A stretch of DNA of 18,195 nt from CAZQBY01 sp964540655. Lineage in GTDB: Archaea > Altiarchaeota > Altiarchaeia > JAFGQM01. Under the pieces are notes generated by a model that was not told the origin of the DNA, did no database searches, and was given only the letters and a program-made list of their open reading frames with translations. Positions 1 to 6,608 of this stretch are shown here, piece after piece. Position 1 is the stretch's first letter. Each line of letters starts with the position of its first letter. The DNA lies in assembly GCA_964540655.1 (NCBI GenBank), contig CAZINR010000026.1, positions 1-18,195 on the forward strand. Direction: 5' to 3'. The position numbers were made by a program, and so were the translations under genes.

Positions 1-2769
1 AAGCCCCCCTACCAGACGGAACCGATCAAGCCCTGGCACATACAGACCGAGGATGAAGTCCTTGCCGAACTCAGCTCTACAAGGAAGGGCTTAAGCGAGG
101 AGGAAGCGTCCAAGAGGCTGGAGGATTACGGCCCGAACGCCCTGGCAAAAGACGACAAGCTGGGCTTTCTGAAGATCCTGGCCAGGAACTTCAACAGCCT
201 CCTAATATATGTTCTTCTGGCAAGCGCCCTGATCTCCCTTTTCTCGGACCATCTAGCCGAGTTCTATGCCATAATCATCATAATCCTATTCACAGGATTT
301 CTGGGCTTCATACAGGAATACAAGGCCGGCAAGTCGGTAGAGGCCCTCTCCAAACTGACCGAGGCAAAAGTCGCCATAATCAGGGGGGGCAAGCAAAAGA
401 GCGTTGAGACCTCCCAGCTAGTCATCGGAGACATAATCGTGCTCAACAGAGGCATGGTCGTGCCGGCAGACATACGAATACTTGAAAGCAGGGGCTTGAT
501 GGCCGACGAGTCGATCCTTACCGGCGAATCCCTGCAGAAGGCAAAGAACTCAGGGAGGATCGACACCCCCAATACAATAATCTCCGAAAGGGACAACATG
601 CTCTTTGGCGGGACTAACATAAGCATGGGCTCGGGCCTGGGCATAGTCGCTGAGACCGGTCTTAACACAGAACTTGGAAAAATATCCGCTACGATTAAAA
701 AGATAGGCTTTGTCAAGAGCCCCCTGCAGAAAAAGCTTGATGCTATGGGCAAGAGGATATCATTTATAGTAATCGGCGTATGTGCTCTCTTCTTCTTTCT
801 GCTTTTGGGTCGCGGCATGGACCTTCCCAATGCTCTTTTGCTTACAAGCGTACTTGCTGTGTCGGGGATACCCGAGAGCTTTCCCCTTGCCCTCACAGTC
901 GGCCTTTCCAACGGCGTCAAGAAGATGTCCAGGCAGAATGCAAACGTAAAGGACTTGGGTTCCGTAGAGACACTGGGCACGACAACAGTCATATGCACGG
1001 ACAAGACAGGGACCCTGACTGAAAACAAGATGAGGGTGGTCAAGCTGCATCTTGACGGCAAGGAGCTGGACGTTGCTGGAAGCGGATATGATCCCGAATC
1101 CGAGTTCTCATTTGACGGCAAGACCTATAATAAGAAGGATTTGAAGCAATATTCTGATTTCTTCAACGCATGCACATTGTGCAACAACGCGGACATATTC
1201 TTCAGGGACGGCGAATGGCTGCTTTCGGGAGAGCCGACCGAAGGGTCCTTGATCTCTTTAGCCAAGTCGGCAGGTACCGACGACAAGCTCATAAGGGAAG
1301 ACAACAAACGCGTGTTTGAAATGCCCTTCGACCCCGACAAGAAGTACATGGTAACGGTCAACGCCAGCATATCCAACGGCCACATTCAGACCGCTTACCT
1401 GAAGGGAAGCCTGGAGGCCGTCCTGGAGATGTGCTCATCAATACGCCTGAACGGGAAGCTTAAGAAGATGGGTTCGCGGGAAAAGGAAAGAATACTCTCA
1501 AAACAGGAGGAGTACGGCGGACAGTCCCTGAGGGTCTTGGCATTAGCTACCAAACCCCTAAAGAAGAAGATAAATCCTGATGACTCTATGAGGATAAGCG
1601 ACGCCGAACGAGAAAGGCTGCTGGAGGGCTATATTTTTGAGGGTCTTGCCGGCATGGAAGACCCCATAAAAAGGGAAGTAATCGAGGCGGTCGCCAGCTG
1701 CCATTCCGCAGGCATAAAGATCATGATGGTCACGGGAGACCACAAGAAGACTGCACTAAGCATCGGGGAGCGACTTGGAATAATAAGACCCAAGGACGAT
1801 CTGGTCCTAAACGGCATAGAGCTGGACGATATGGGAGACGAACACCTAGATAAGATAATAAGAAATGTCGCCATATTCGCCCGGACTACGCCAGAGCACA
1901 AGTTCAGGATAGTCTCCTCCCTGCAGCGCGTGGGTGAGATAGTGGCAATGACCGGAGACGGGGTAAACGATGCGCCAGCGCTGAAGAAGGCGGATATCGG
2001 CATCAGCATGGGTAAGTCGGGAACCGATGTCGCAAGGGAGGCATCGAACATGGTGCTTGCTGACGACAACTTCTCGACCATAGTCAAGGCCGTAAAGGAA
2101 GGAAGGGGGATATACAGCAACATCCGCAGGTTCATCTACTATCTTCTTGTGGGCAATTTCACCGAGGTCAGTGTCATCTTTTTTGCTGTCCTTTCCGGGC
2201 TGGTCCTGCCTCTCACTGCGTTGATGATACTTTTTATCAATATCGTGACCAGCACCTTCCCGGCCAGCGCACTCAGCGTAGAGCCTACTAAAGACAAGGT
2301 GATGAAGCAAAAACCCCGGGACCCAAAGGAGAGGCTGCTGTCCAATTATATATTGCTTAAGGTATTAGTCCTCGTGCCAATAGTCTTTGTAGGGACTCTG
2401 CTGCTCTTTGTCTGGGAATTGAACATAAACGGGGCAGGAATAGACCATGCGAGAACTGTAGCCTTCGTCACGATAATAATGTTCGAGCTCTTCCATGTGT
2501 TCAACTCAAGGTCGCTGCACTCGACAATCTTCAAAAAGGACTTCTTTACAAACAAATACGTGTTCATGGCGATCGCCGCTTCATTGATCGCTACTGTGCT
2601 GGCCGTTTATGCAGAACCTGCCCAGGCCATATTCCAGACAGTTGCGCTCACCGCCGGGGACTGGCTGGTGATAATTATGCTGAGTTCGTCGATAATAATC
2701 CTTGCCGAGATAATAAAGCTGTTGGTCAGGAGCGAGATAATCGAGCAGAACAAGCTTGGCATAAGGTAA
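1..2769 (+). CDS. P-type (P2-like) cation-transporting ATPase, 5' end missing
   Basis: The frame is open from base 1 and runs 922 codons to TAA. The first residues (PWH, then GLSEEEA..RL...GPN) look like the N-terminal cation-ATPase domain, so only a few residues are probably missing. Seen in order (residues counted from base 1): M1/M2 about 67-107, actuator loop TGES at 174-177, M3/M4 about 253-309 with IPESFPL (Glu292), phosphorylation motif DKTGTLT with Asp334, nucleotide-binding KGS near 468, hinge TGDGVNDAP at 651, and M5-M10 from about 710 to 910. This is a membrane pump using ATP through an aspartyl-phosphate. The layout is that of the Ca2+/PMR1-like P2 group. M5 keeps Asn719 and Glu722, but M6 reads NIVTS where SERCA has NLVTD, so the transported ion is uncertain. 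No operon partner is visible downstream; the next gene has its own promoter. Confidence 0.95.
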   Translation, partial: KPPYQTEPIKPWHIQTEDEVLAELSSTRKGLSEEEASKRLEDYGPNALAKDDKLGFLKILARNFNSLLIYVLLASALISLFSDHLAEFYAIIIIILFTGFLGFIQEYKAGKSVEALSKLTEAKVAIIRGGKQKSVETSQLVIGDIIVLNRGMVVPADIRILESRGLMADESILTGESLQKAKNSGRIDTPNTIISERDNMLFGGTNISMGSGLGIVAETGLNTELGKISATIKKIGFVKSPLQKKLDAMGKRISFIVIGVCALFFFLLLGRGMDLPNALLLTSVLAVSGIPESFPLALTVGLSNGVKKMSRQNANVKDLGSVETLGTTTVICTDKTGTLTENKMRVVKLHLDGKELDVAGSGYDPESEFSFDGKTYNKKDLKQYSDFFNACTLCNNADIFFRDGEWLLSGEPTEGSLISLAKSAGTDDKLIREDNKRVFEMPFDPDKKYMVTVNASISNGHIQTAYLKGSLEAVLEMCSSIRLNGKLKKMGSREKERILSKQEEYGGQSLRVLALATKPLKKKINPDDSMRISDAERERLLEGYIFEGLAGMEDPIKREVIEAVASCHSAGIKIMMVTGDHKKTALSIGERLGIIRPKDDLVLNGIELDDMGDEHLDKIIRNVAIFARTTPEHKFRIVSSLQRVGEIVAMTGDGVNDAPALKKADIGISMGKSGTDVAREASNMVLADDNFSTIVKAVKEGRGIYSNIRRFIYYLLVGNFTEVSVIFFAVLSGLVLPLTALMILFINIVTSTFPASALSVEPTKDKVMKQKPRDPKERLLSNYILLKVLVLVPIVFVGTLLLFVWELNINGAGIDHARTVAFVTIIMFELFHVFNSRSLHSTIFKKDFFTNKYVFMAIAASLIATVLAVYAEPAQAIFQTVALTAGDWLVIIMLSSSIIILAEIIKLLVRSEIIEQNKLGIR

Positions 2770-2860
2770 TCGGCCTCTGTTTTATGCTATCACCCGCATT
2801 AGACGCCCATGCCTTGTCACCCGCCGTTGCGACAATACCCTCCCCGAAAGCTTTTTAATA

Positions 2861-2891
2861 AGTATAATCTAATATATCACAAAATTATACT
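2861..2891. promoter_or_regulatory. TATA box flanked by an 8-bp inverted repeat (putative autoregulatory operator)
   Basis: AGTATAAT at 2861-2868 is the exact reverse complement of ATTATACT at 2884-2891. The 15-bp gap holds AATATATCA (2871-2879), a TATA-like box centred about 29 bp before the antitoxin ATG at 2904, which fits a leaderless or near-leaderless transcript. AbrB/MazE-type antitoxins commonly repress their own promoters, so a dimer site covering the TATA box is a reasonable inference. An alternative TATA is CTTTTTAATAA at 2851-2861. The rest of 2770-2903 shows nothing else. Confidence 0.55.
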
Positions 2892-2903
2892 AATAATCCT
2901 ACA

Positions 2904-3086
2904 ATGCCTCACATCGTCACGAGGGCCAGGAAGGCGGGAGGCTCCCTGATTCTGACCATACCCAAGGAAATACGTCACTCTCTAGGCATCGAGGAGGATC
3001 AGCTGTTGGAAATCGACGTGCGGAACCCCCATGTCGATTTCTTCGGTGCGATACCCAAGGTCAACCCCTACAACAATGCCCAGTAA
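2904..3086 (+). CDS. AbrB/MazE-type antitoxin (VapB-like)
   Basis: A 60-residue protein. It has the swapped-hairpin AbrB/MazE DNA-binding pattern in its first 45 residues: basic N-terminus, then GGSLILTIPKEIRHSLGI and a DQLLEID strand. The last 15 or so residues would be the toxin-binding tail. It probably neutralises the PIN protein encoded next to it and represses the shared promoter. The genes overlap by 11 bp (3076-3086), typical of antitoxin-toxin pairs and consistent with translational coupling. The start at 2904 is supported by the AT-rich promoter ending just upstream and by the protein beginning directly in the DNA-binding fold. A stand-alone AbrB-like regulator is the alternative, but the neighbour makes the antitoxin role more likely. 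Confidence 0.8.
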   Translation: MPHIVTRARKAGGSLILTIPKEIRHSLGIEEDQLLEIDVRNPHVDFFGAIPKVNPYNNAQ

Positions 3087-3468
3087 ATCCGGCAGGTATG
3101 TGCTGGACGCACATGCCTGGATCGAGTACCTCAGAGGCAGCCCTCCCGGCCGCCGCGTCAGGGAGATGGTCGAGGAAAGCACAATCTACACCACCGCCCT
3201 GACACTGGCCGAGGTCGTGGACCACGTGGCGCAGGCCGGAGAGGACTCCGGCCTCGCCGCGCGCGCGATAAAGACTCTCTCCGATGTGGTCAAGATAGAC
3301 GACGAGCTGGCCGTGAAAGCTGCGAAGCGCCATGCGCGCATAAGCAAGAGGCTCAAGGATTTCACCCTGGGCCAGGCCTACCTCATAGAGACGGCCAAGA
3401 GCCTGGGCGCGGAGATAGTCACGGGGGACAAAAGATTGTCCTCGGCCAGGTCCGTGCTCATAGAATAG
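3076..3468 (+). CDS. PIN-domain ribonuclease toxin (VapC-like)
   Basis: A 130-residue PIN-domain protein. Visible are the N-terminal strand with Asp11 (YVLDAHAWIEYL), Glu46 in ALTLAEV, and the C-terminal VTGDKRL with Asp118. PIN toxins use three or four such acidic residues to bind Mg2+/Mn2+ and cut RNA. The position that usually carries the third acid (as in slaDaliaA) is Gln100 here (TLGQAYLIETA); Asp95 and Glu105 are nearby acids that might substitute. I chose ATG 3076 rather than the in-frame ATG at 3031 because 3076 gives the normal PIN N-terminus and the usual short overlap with the antitoxin; the extra 15 residues from 3031 lie in the antitoxin gene and look unlike PIN sequence. Activity is uncertain because of Gln100. 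Confidence 0.85.
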   Translation: MPSKSGRYVLDAHAWIEYLRGSPPGRRVREMVEESTIYTTALTLAEVVDHVAQAGEDSGLAARAIKTLSDVVKIDDELAVKAAKRHARISKRLKDFTLGQAYLIETAKSLGAEIVTGDKRLSSARSVLIE

Positions 3469-3483
3469 CAGGGTTTTTCTGCT
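3467..3483 (+). terminator. Weak hairpin with T-run after the PIN gene
   Basis: AGCAG (3467-3471) pairs with CTGCT (3479-3483) around a loop containing five T (3473-3477). It starts in the PIN stop codon. Archaeal termination depends mainly on T-runs, so this may end the toxin-antitoxin transcript. Only 34 bp separate the two genes, however, and I see no good TATA box for the next one, so read-through is equally possible. Confidence 0.25.
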
Positions 3484-3502
3484 CCCTCCCTTTAGAGAAC
3501 AC

Positions 3503-6058
3503 ATGATAAGGCGCCTTGCGGTGACGGTAGCGCTCTTCCTCCTGCTCTCAGCGCTATCCGCGGCTGCCGAAGGGCCCCTTGTGAGGCGCCCGGCCCCGAG
3601 AGAGCATAAAGACTGGTTCGACGCCATCGGCCAGTTCATAGAGGATGCGGACAAGATAAGCCTCACCAGGGTATACGAGACATTCGTGGAGGGGGTCGCC
3701 AACGGCCTTGGGGCGGAAAAATCCATAGACCGGTCCGGCACCTTGTTGTATTGCCCCCTGGAATTCAGCAACTACTGCATAAGGGATAAGGGCCGCTATA
3801 CCTTCGTGAGATACGAGTGGTCCCCCGGATGCCGCGGCTACACCGAGGACTGCTGCCAGAGGGTTGAGATAAACTGCAGGGAGGTCCTCCTCAGGGGAGA
3901 GAGGGCTGCCCAGCAGAACCTAACCCTCAAGGACTTGCGTGCCACCTGCGTCAGGAACAACTGCGGGCAACTCGATTTGTGCGATGACGACTACGACTGC
4001 GGGAGCTTCCTCTGCCCGGATGTCATAAACGGGCCTGAGACGCCCCGCTGCGATCCGGACCTGATGCGCTGCTACTGCGCCGGCGACTGCGGCGACAAGG
4101 CATGCGACTGGCGCGAGGCCGTGGACGGAAGCTGCCCGCAGGACTGCGCTTCAAGGGAAATCGACTCCGACTCCGACGGGCTGTCCGACTGGGACGAGCT
4201 CAACCTCTACGGAACCGACCCGGATGACCCCGATTCCGACTCCGACGGCATGGAAGACAGGCAGGAGATAATGAAGGGCTCCGACCCGCTGGACCCGGAC
4301 ACCGACGGCGGCGGCCAGTGCGACGGGCCGAAAGCGGTTTTTGGGGTCTGCAGAGAGGGCTCCGACCCGTGCCCGCTGGATTCAAGCAACCTATGCTTCG
4401 TGGACATACCGCTCCGCAGGAGCGTATATAACCACGATTCAGATAAAGACGGCATCGTCAACGCCCTGGACCCCTGCCCCCTGGACCACATGAACATGTG
4501 CGGGGAGGGAGACGACCCGCCGATAGTCATCACCCTGGCCGACGAAGAGGCGGGCGATCTGGACGGCGACGGCATGGACGATTTGTGGGAGCGCAAGCAC
4601 GCCATAGAGGACGGGCAGAACGATCCGGACAACGACGGCCTGACCAATCTCGAGGAATACCGGCTAGGAACGGATCCGCTGAACGCGGACACCGACACCG
4701 ACGGCATGCCGGACGAATGGGAGACGCTATACGGCGACATGGAGCCAGACCAAGATGATGACAACGACGGCCTGACCAACCTGGAGGAATACTATGCCGG
4801 CACCGACCCGAAGAACCCGGACACCGACGGCGACGGCACGCCCGACGGGGAAGAAGGGCTGATGCCCGGCGAGCAGGAAATCATAATCTCCCTGGACAGC
4901 GTCTTTCCCCAGGATTCCGACCCCGGCGACGGGATATACAGTCTCGACTACGGCCAGACCCTCCAGCAGGTAGCCGCAAGCGCCGTGTACGCGAACAGGG
5001 CCCCCTTGGTGAAGCCCATGGTCATCGGCGAGTTGACGGTCAAAGGCGGAACTGAAACCATAATCTTCAATTTCAACAGAAGCTCCGATAGAATCTTCAT
5101 AGCCCACCCTATGTACGATATACTGGAGCGGAACAGGGAAGCGCCCTTCATGGGGCTGGACATAACGTCCGTCGACCCGTTCGGCAACGCCGGATCCTTC
5201 TCCACCAAGTTGTTTGTCCTCGCAAACGACGGCCTGCTGATTCTGCGGGTCCAGAAGCCGGAGGGGTCCTACGCCTACGGTCAGACCGCGGATTTCGAGG
5301 TGGTGCCAGATTTGGGCATTCCCCCCGATTCTGTCGTAATGAGGGTATTCTCCGAGAGCACGGGCGAGGAGTTCGATTTGTCGCCGCGGGGCGGCAAGTT
5401 CGTCGGAGAGTATGAGATCCCCGACGGAGCGCCGGAAGAGCTTTCCTTCCTGGCATATGCGCGCGCAGAAGCAGGGGGCCAGACCTATGAGGCCGTCAGG
5501 CGCGTTGAGGTAGATGTGAACCCGGCCCTGAAGGTGACGTCCTTGCCCGCCGATTCTTCAGGAGAGATGATGCTCTTCAAGATAACCTACCCGGACGGCC
5601 AACTTTTGTCCGAGGAAAGCCTTGAAGCGACCATAAACGCCGACCAGGCTGTTCTCTCCATGGAGAAGCCGGGGCTCTACAAGGCGGTCGTGGAAGAGCC
5701 CGGGGACTCCCTAGAGGGCCGGGTCACGGACTCTCACGGCAACACCGGCCGGTTCAGGACATCGCTGAGCGCCCCGGGCGGCGGCATTGACGTGCTCCTG
5801 CAGCTTATACTCCTGCTGCTGGCCTTCTTAGGACTTCTAGTCCTGCTCAGGAAGGTCAGGAAAAAGCGGATGGAGGGCGATGTCGAGACCCATCGCAAAG
5901 AAAGCATCGAAAAGCGAAAAGGGCAGCTGAAAGAGCTTATCAAGGCCACGCGCAATTCGTTCTACAAGCGGCAGATGACCCAAGAGGAGGCCGCCAAGCG
6001 CATCGCGGACTACGAGGCCGAGCTCAAGACACTCCAGATGGAGGAGAAGGGCATTTGA
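3503..6058 (+). CDS. Secreted, membrane-anchored surface protein with Cys-rich domain and calcium-binding TSP3-like repeats
   Basis: An 851-residue protein of unrecognised specific function. Residues 1-22 form a signal peptide (basic start, hydrophobic core, cleavage near AAAEG). Residues 84-215 hold 18 cysteines, including a CC pair, so disulfides are likely outside the cell. Residues 221-455 carry repeated acidic motifs such as DSDSDGLSDWDE, DPDNDGLTNLEEY and DTDGDGTPDGEEG, each followed by GTDP or a similar spacer; this is the pattern of thrombospondin type 3 / EF-hand-like Ca2+-binding repeats. Residues 460-755 look beta-rich, perhaps two or three Ig-like domains. A hydrophobic helix at about 764-783, followed by RKVRKKR, anchors it, and a charged, coiled-coil-like tail (784-851) would face the cytoplasm. 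It stands alone, followed by a T-run. Roles in adhesion, the cell envelope or a receptor are guesses. Confidence 0.85.
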   Translation: MIRRLAVTVALFLLLSALSAAAEGPLVRRPAPREHKDWFDAIGQFIEDADKISLTRVYETFVEGVANGLGAEKSIDRSGTLLYCPLEFSNYCIRDKGRYTFVRYEWSPGCRGYTEDCCQRVEINCREVLLRGERAAQQNLTLKDLRATCVRNNCGQLDLCDDDYDCGSFLCPDVINGPETPRCDPDLMRCYCAGDCGDKACDWREAVDGSCPQDCASREIDSDSDGLSDWDELNLYGTDPDDPDSDSDGMEDRQEIMKGSDPLDPDTDGGGQCDGPKAVFGVCREGSDPCPLDSSNLCFVDIPLRRSVYNHDSDKDGIVNALDPCPLDHMNMCGEGDDPPIVITLADEEAGDLDGDGMDDLWERKHAIEDGQNDPDNDGLTNLEEYRLGTDPLNADTDTDGMPDEWETLYGDMEPDQDDDNDGLTNLEEYYAGTDPKNPDTDGDGTPDGEEGLMPGEQEIIISLDSVFPQDSDPGDGIYSLDYGQTLQQVAASAVYANRAPLVKPMVIGELTVKGGTETIIFNFNRSSDRIFIAHPMYDILERNREAPFMGLDITSVDPFGNAGSFSTKLFVLANDGLLILRVQKPEGSYAYGQTADFEVVPDLGIPPDSVVMRVFSESTGEEFDLSPRGGKFVGEYEIPDGAPEELSFLAYARAEAGGQTYEAVRRVEVDVNPALKVTSLPADSSGEMMLFKITYPDGQLLSEESLEATINADQAVLSMEKPGLYKAVVEEPGDSLEGRVTDSHGNTGRFRTSLSAPGGGIDVLLQLILLLLAFLGLLVLLRKVRKKRMEGDVETHRKESIEKRKGQLKELIKATRNSFYKRQMTQEEAAKRIADYEAELKTLQMEEKGI

Positions 6059-6061
6059 GGC

Positions 6062-6067
6062 TTTTTT
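6062..6067 (+). terminator. T6 run after the surface-protein gene
   Basis: Six T follow the TGA stop within a few bases. Short T-runs in the non-template strand are the usual intrinsic termination signal in archaea. No stem precedes it. Confidence 0.45.
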
Positions 6068-6104
6068 CTGCGGCTGGTGTCAAAATAAACGTTCTCTGGC
6101 TTGT

Positions 6105-6333
6105 AACGCCGAGGTTGACCTCACGGTTTAACTTGCCGAGGTCTGGCTCGCGGGCGCTTTGCTAATGTGCTCGCAACCCTCGGCAACTAAGCAGGGAATT
6201 TTCCTTTGCCGAGGTGGGCGCAAACCTTTGCGGTTTGCTCACCTCAGCGTTCATAAGCAAAGAGAAAACCTCACGCCGAGGTCGGGCTCGCTTCGCTCGC
6301 AACCCTCGGCACATCTGCAGGAAGGCTACCTTT
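6105..6333. repeat. Hairpin-rich block built on the tRNA acceptor heptamer, upstream of tRNA-Ser
   Basis: GCCGAGG occurs at 6108, 6135, 6208 and 6275, and its complement CCTCGGC at 6178 and 6304. They form hairpins: TTGCCGAGG 6133-6141 with CCTCGGCAA 6178-6186; an imperfect one 6211-6226 with 6232-6245; and GCCGAGG 6275-6281 with CCTCGGC 6304-6310. Two stretches, from about 6135 and about 6275, share an order of elements: heptamer, GGCTCGC, CTCGCAACCCTCGGCA, GCAGG, CCTTTGCCGAGGTGG. The second copy ends in the true tRNA 5' end (6334) and the first in a look-alike at 6208. No protein gene is supported here. No clear TATA box sits at the usual distance from the tRNA because these GC-rich palindromes occupy it. 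Confidence 0.75.
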
Positions 6334-6418
6334 GCCGAGGTGGCGGAATCTGGCTAACGCGCAAGACTTGAGATCTTGTGTCCTTCGGGACGTCTGGGTT
6401 CAAATCCCAGCCTCGGCG
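6334..6418 (+). tRNA. tRNA-Ser (anticodon UGA)
   Basis: An 85-nt class II cloverleaf. Acceptor GCCGAGG (6334-6340) pairs perfectly with CCTCGGC (6411-6417). D arm GCG/CGC; anticodon stem CAAGA/TCTTG with loop CTTGAGA, putting TGA at 34-36. A long variable arm GTCC-TTCG-GGAC; T arm CTGGG-TTCAAAT-CCCAG. The discriminator base is G (6418), as expected for archaeal tRNA-Ser, and CCA is not encoded (GTA follows). The D-arm sequence resembles leucine tRNAs, but the 5-bp anticodon stem fits only a UGA reading, and the G discriminator argues against Leu. It would read UCA and wobble serine codons. Confidence 0.9.
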
Positions 6419-6533
6419 TATTATCCCAAAGGCAGCGACGCCGAGGCTACTGTCAAGGTCATAGGCCAAGATGCGCTGTCGACCTTGACATCCCAGCCTC
6501 GGCGTATTATCCCAAAGGCAGCGACGCCGAGGC
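6404..6533. repeat. Exact 44-bp direct repeat (6404-6447 and 6490-6533), first copy overlapping the tRNA 3' end
   Basis: The 44-bp sequence beginning ATCCCAGCCTCGGCG occurs twice without a mismatch, 86 bp apart. The first 15 bases of the first copy are the 3' end of the tRNA. Each copy folds on itself: GCCTCGGCGT (6410-6419; 6496-6505) pairs with ACGCCGAGGC (6438-6447; 6524-6533) around an 18-nt loop. A third, mostly lost copy remains as CCCAGCCTCG at 6578-6587, exactly one more 86-bp period on from 6406 and 6492. Confidence 0.95.
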
Positions 6534-6578
6534 ATGCGCCAATGACCATAAGCCGGCTGAGACATTTAACATTGGCGC
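6448..6578. other. Two variable inverted-repeat units between the 44-bp repeats
   Basis: TGTCAAGGTC (6451-6460) is the exact reverse complement of GACCTTGACA (6481-6490). GCGCCAATG (6536-6544) is the exact reverse complement of CATTGGCGC (6570-6578). Aligned at the 86-bp period, the stems share five base pairs and differ at three by paired changes: T6451:A6490 vs C6537:G6577, T6453:A6488 vs C6539:G6575, and G6457:C6484 vs T6543:A6571. Both loops begin with CATARGCC (6460-6467; 6547-6554). With the 44-bp hairpins, this gives four consecutive stem-loops from 6410 to 6578. No protein is supported on either strand. Confidence 0.8.
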
Positions 6579-6592
6579 CCAGCCTCGACATG

Positions 6593-6604
6593 TTTATATT
6601 TATA
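6593..6604. promoter_or_regulatory. TATA-like box between the hairpin array and the end of the UbiB-like gene
   Basis: TTTATATTTATA is a strong AT-rich box in otherwise GC-richer DNA and can be read on either strand. On the minus strand, a start about 26 bp downstream would fall at the outer edge of the last hairpin (near 6572) and transcribe the whole array. On the plus strand it would only make antisense RNA to the UbiB-like gene. It may also simply be AT-rich spacer. Confidence 0.3.
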
Positions 6605-6608
6605 GGAA

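Noticed and set aside
6159..6371. Small plus-strand open frame upstream of and into the tRNA
   Set aside because: It consists of the palindromic repeats and the tRNA itself; no ribosome-binding site or protein-like pattern.
6334..6418. tRNA-Leu reading (D arm resembles Leu; GAG in the anticodon loop)
   Set aside because: A GAG anticodon would break the anticodon stem, while UGA gives five perfect pairs and a 7-base loop. The discriminator G fits Ser.
6404..6587. CRISPR array (44-bp repeat, 42-bp spacer)
   Set aside because: Only two full repeats and one remnant, no cas genes, and the spacers are palindromic and related to each other, unlike CRISPR spacers. The first repeat also overlaps a tRNA.
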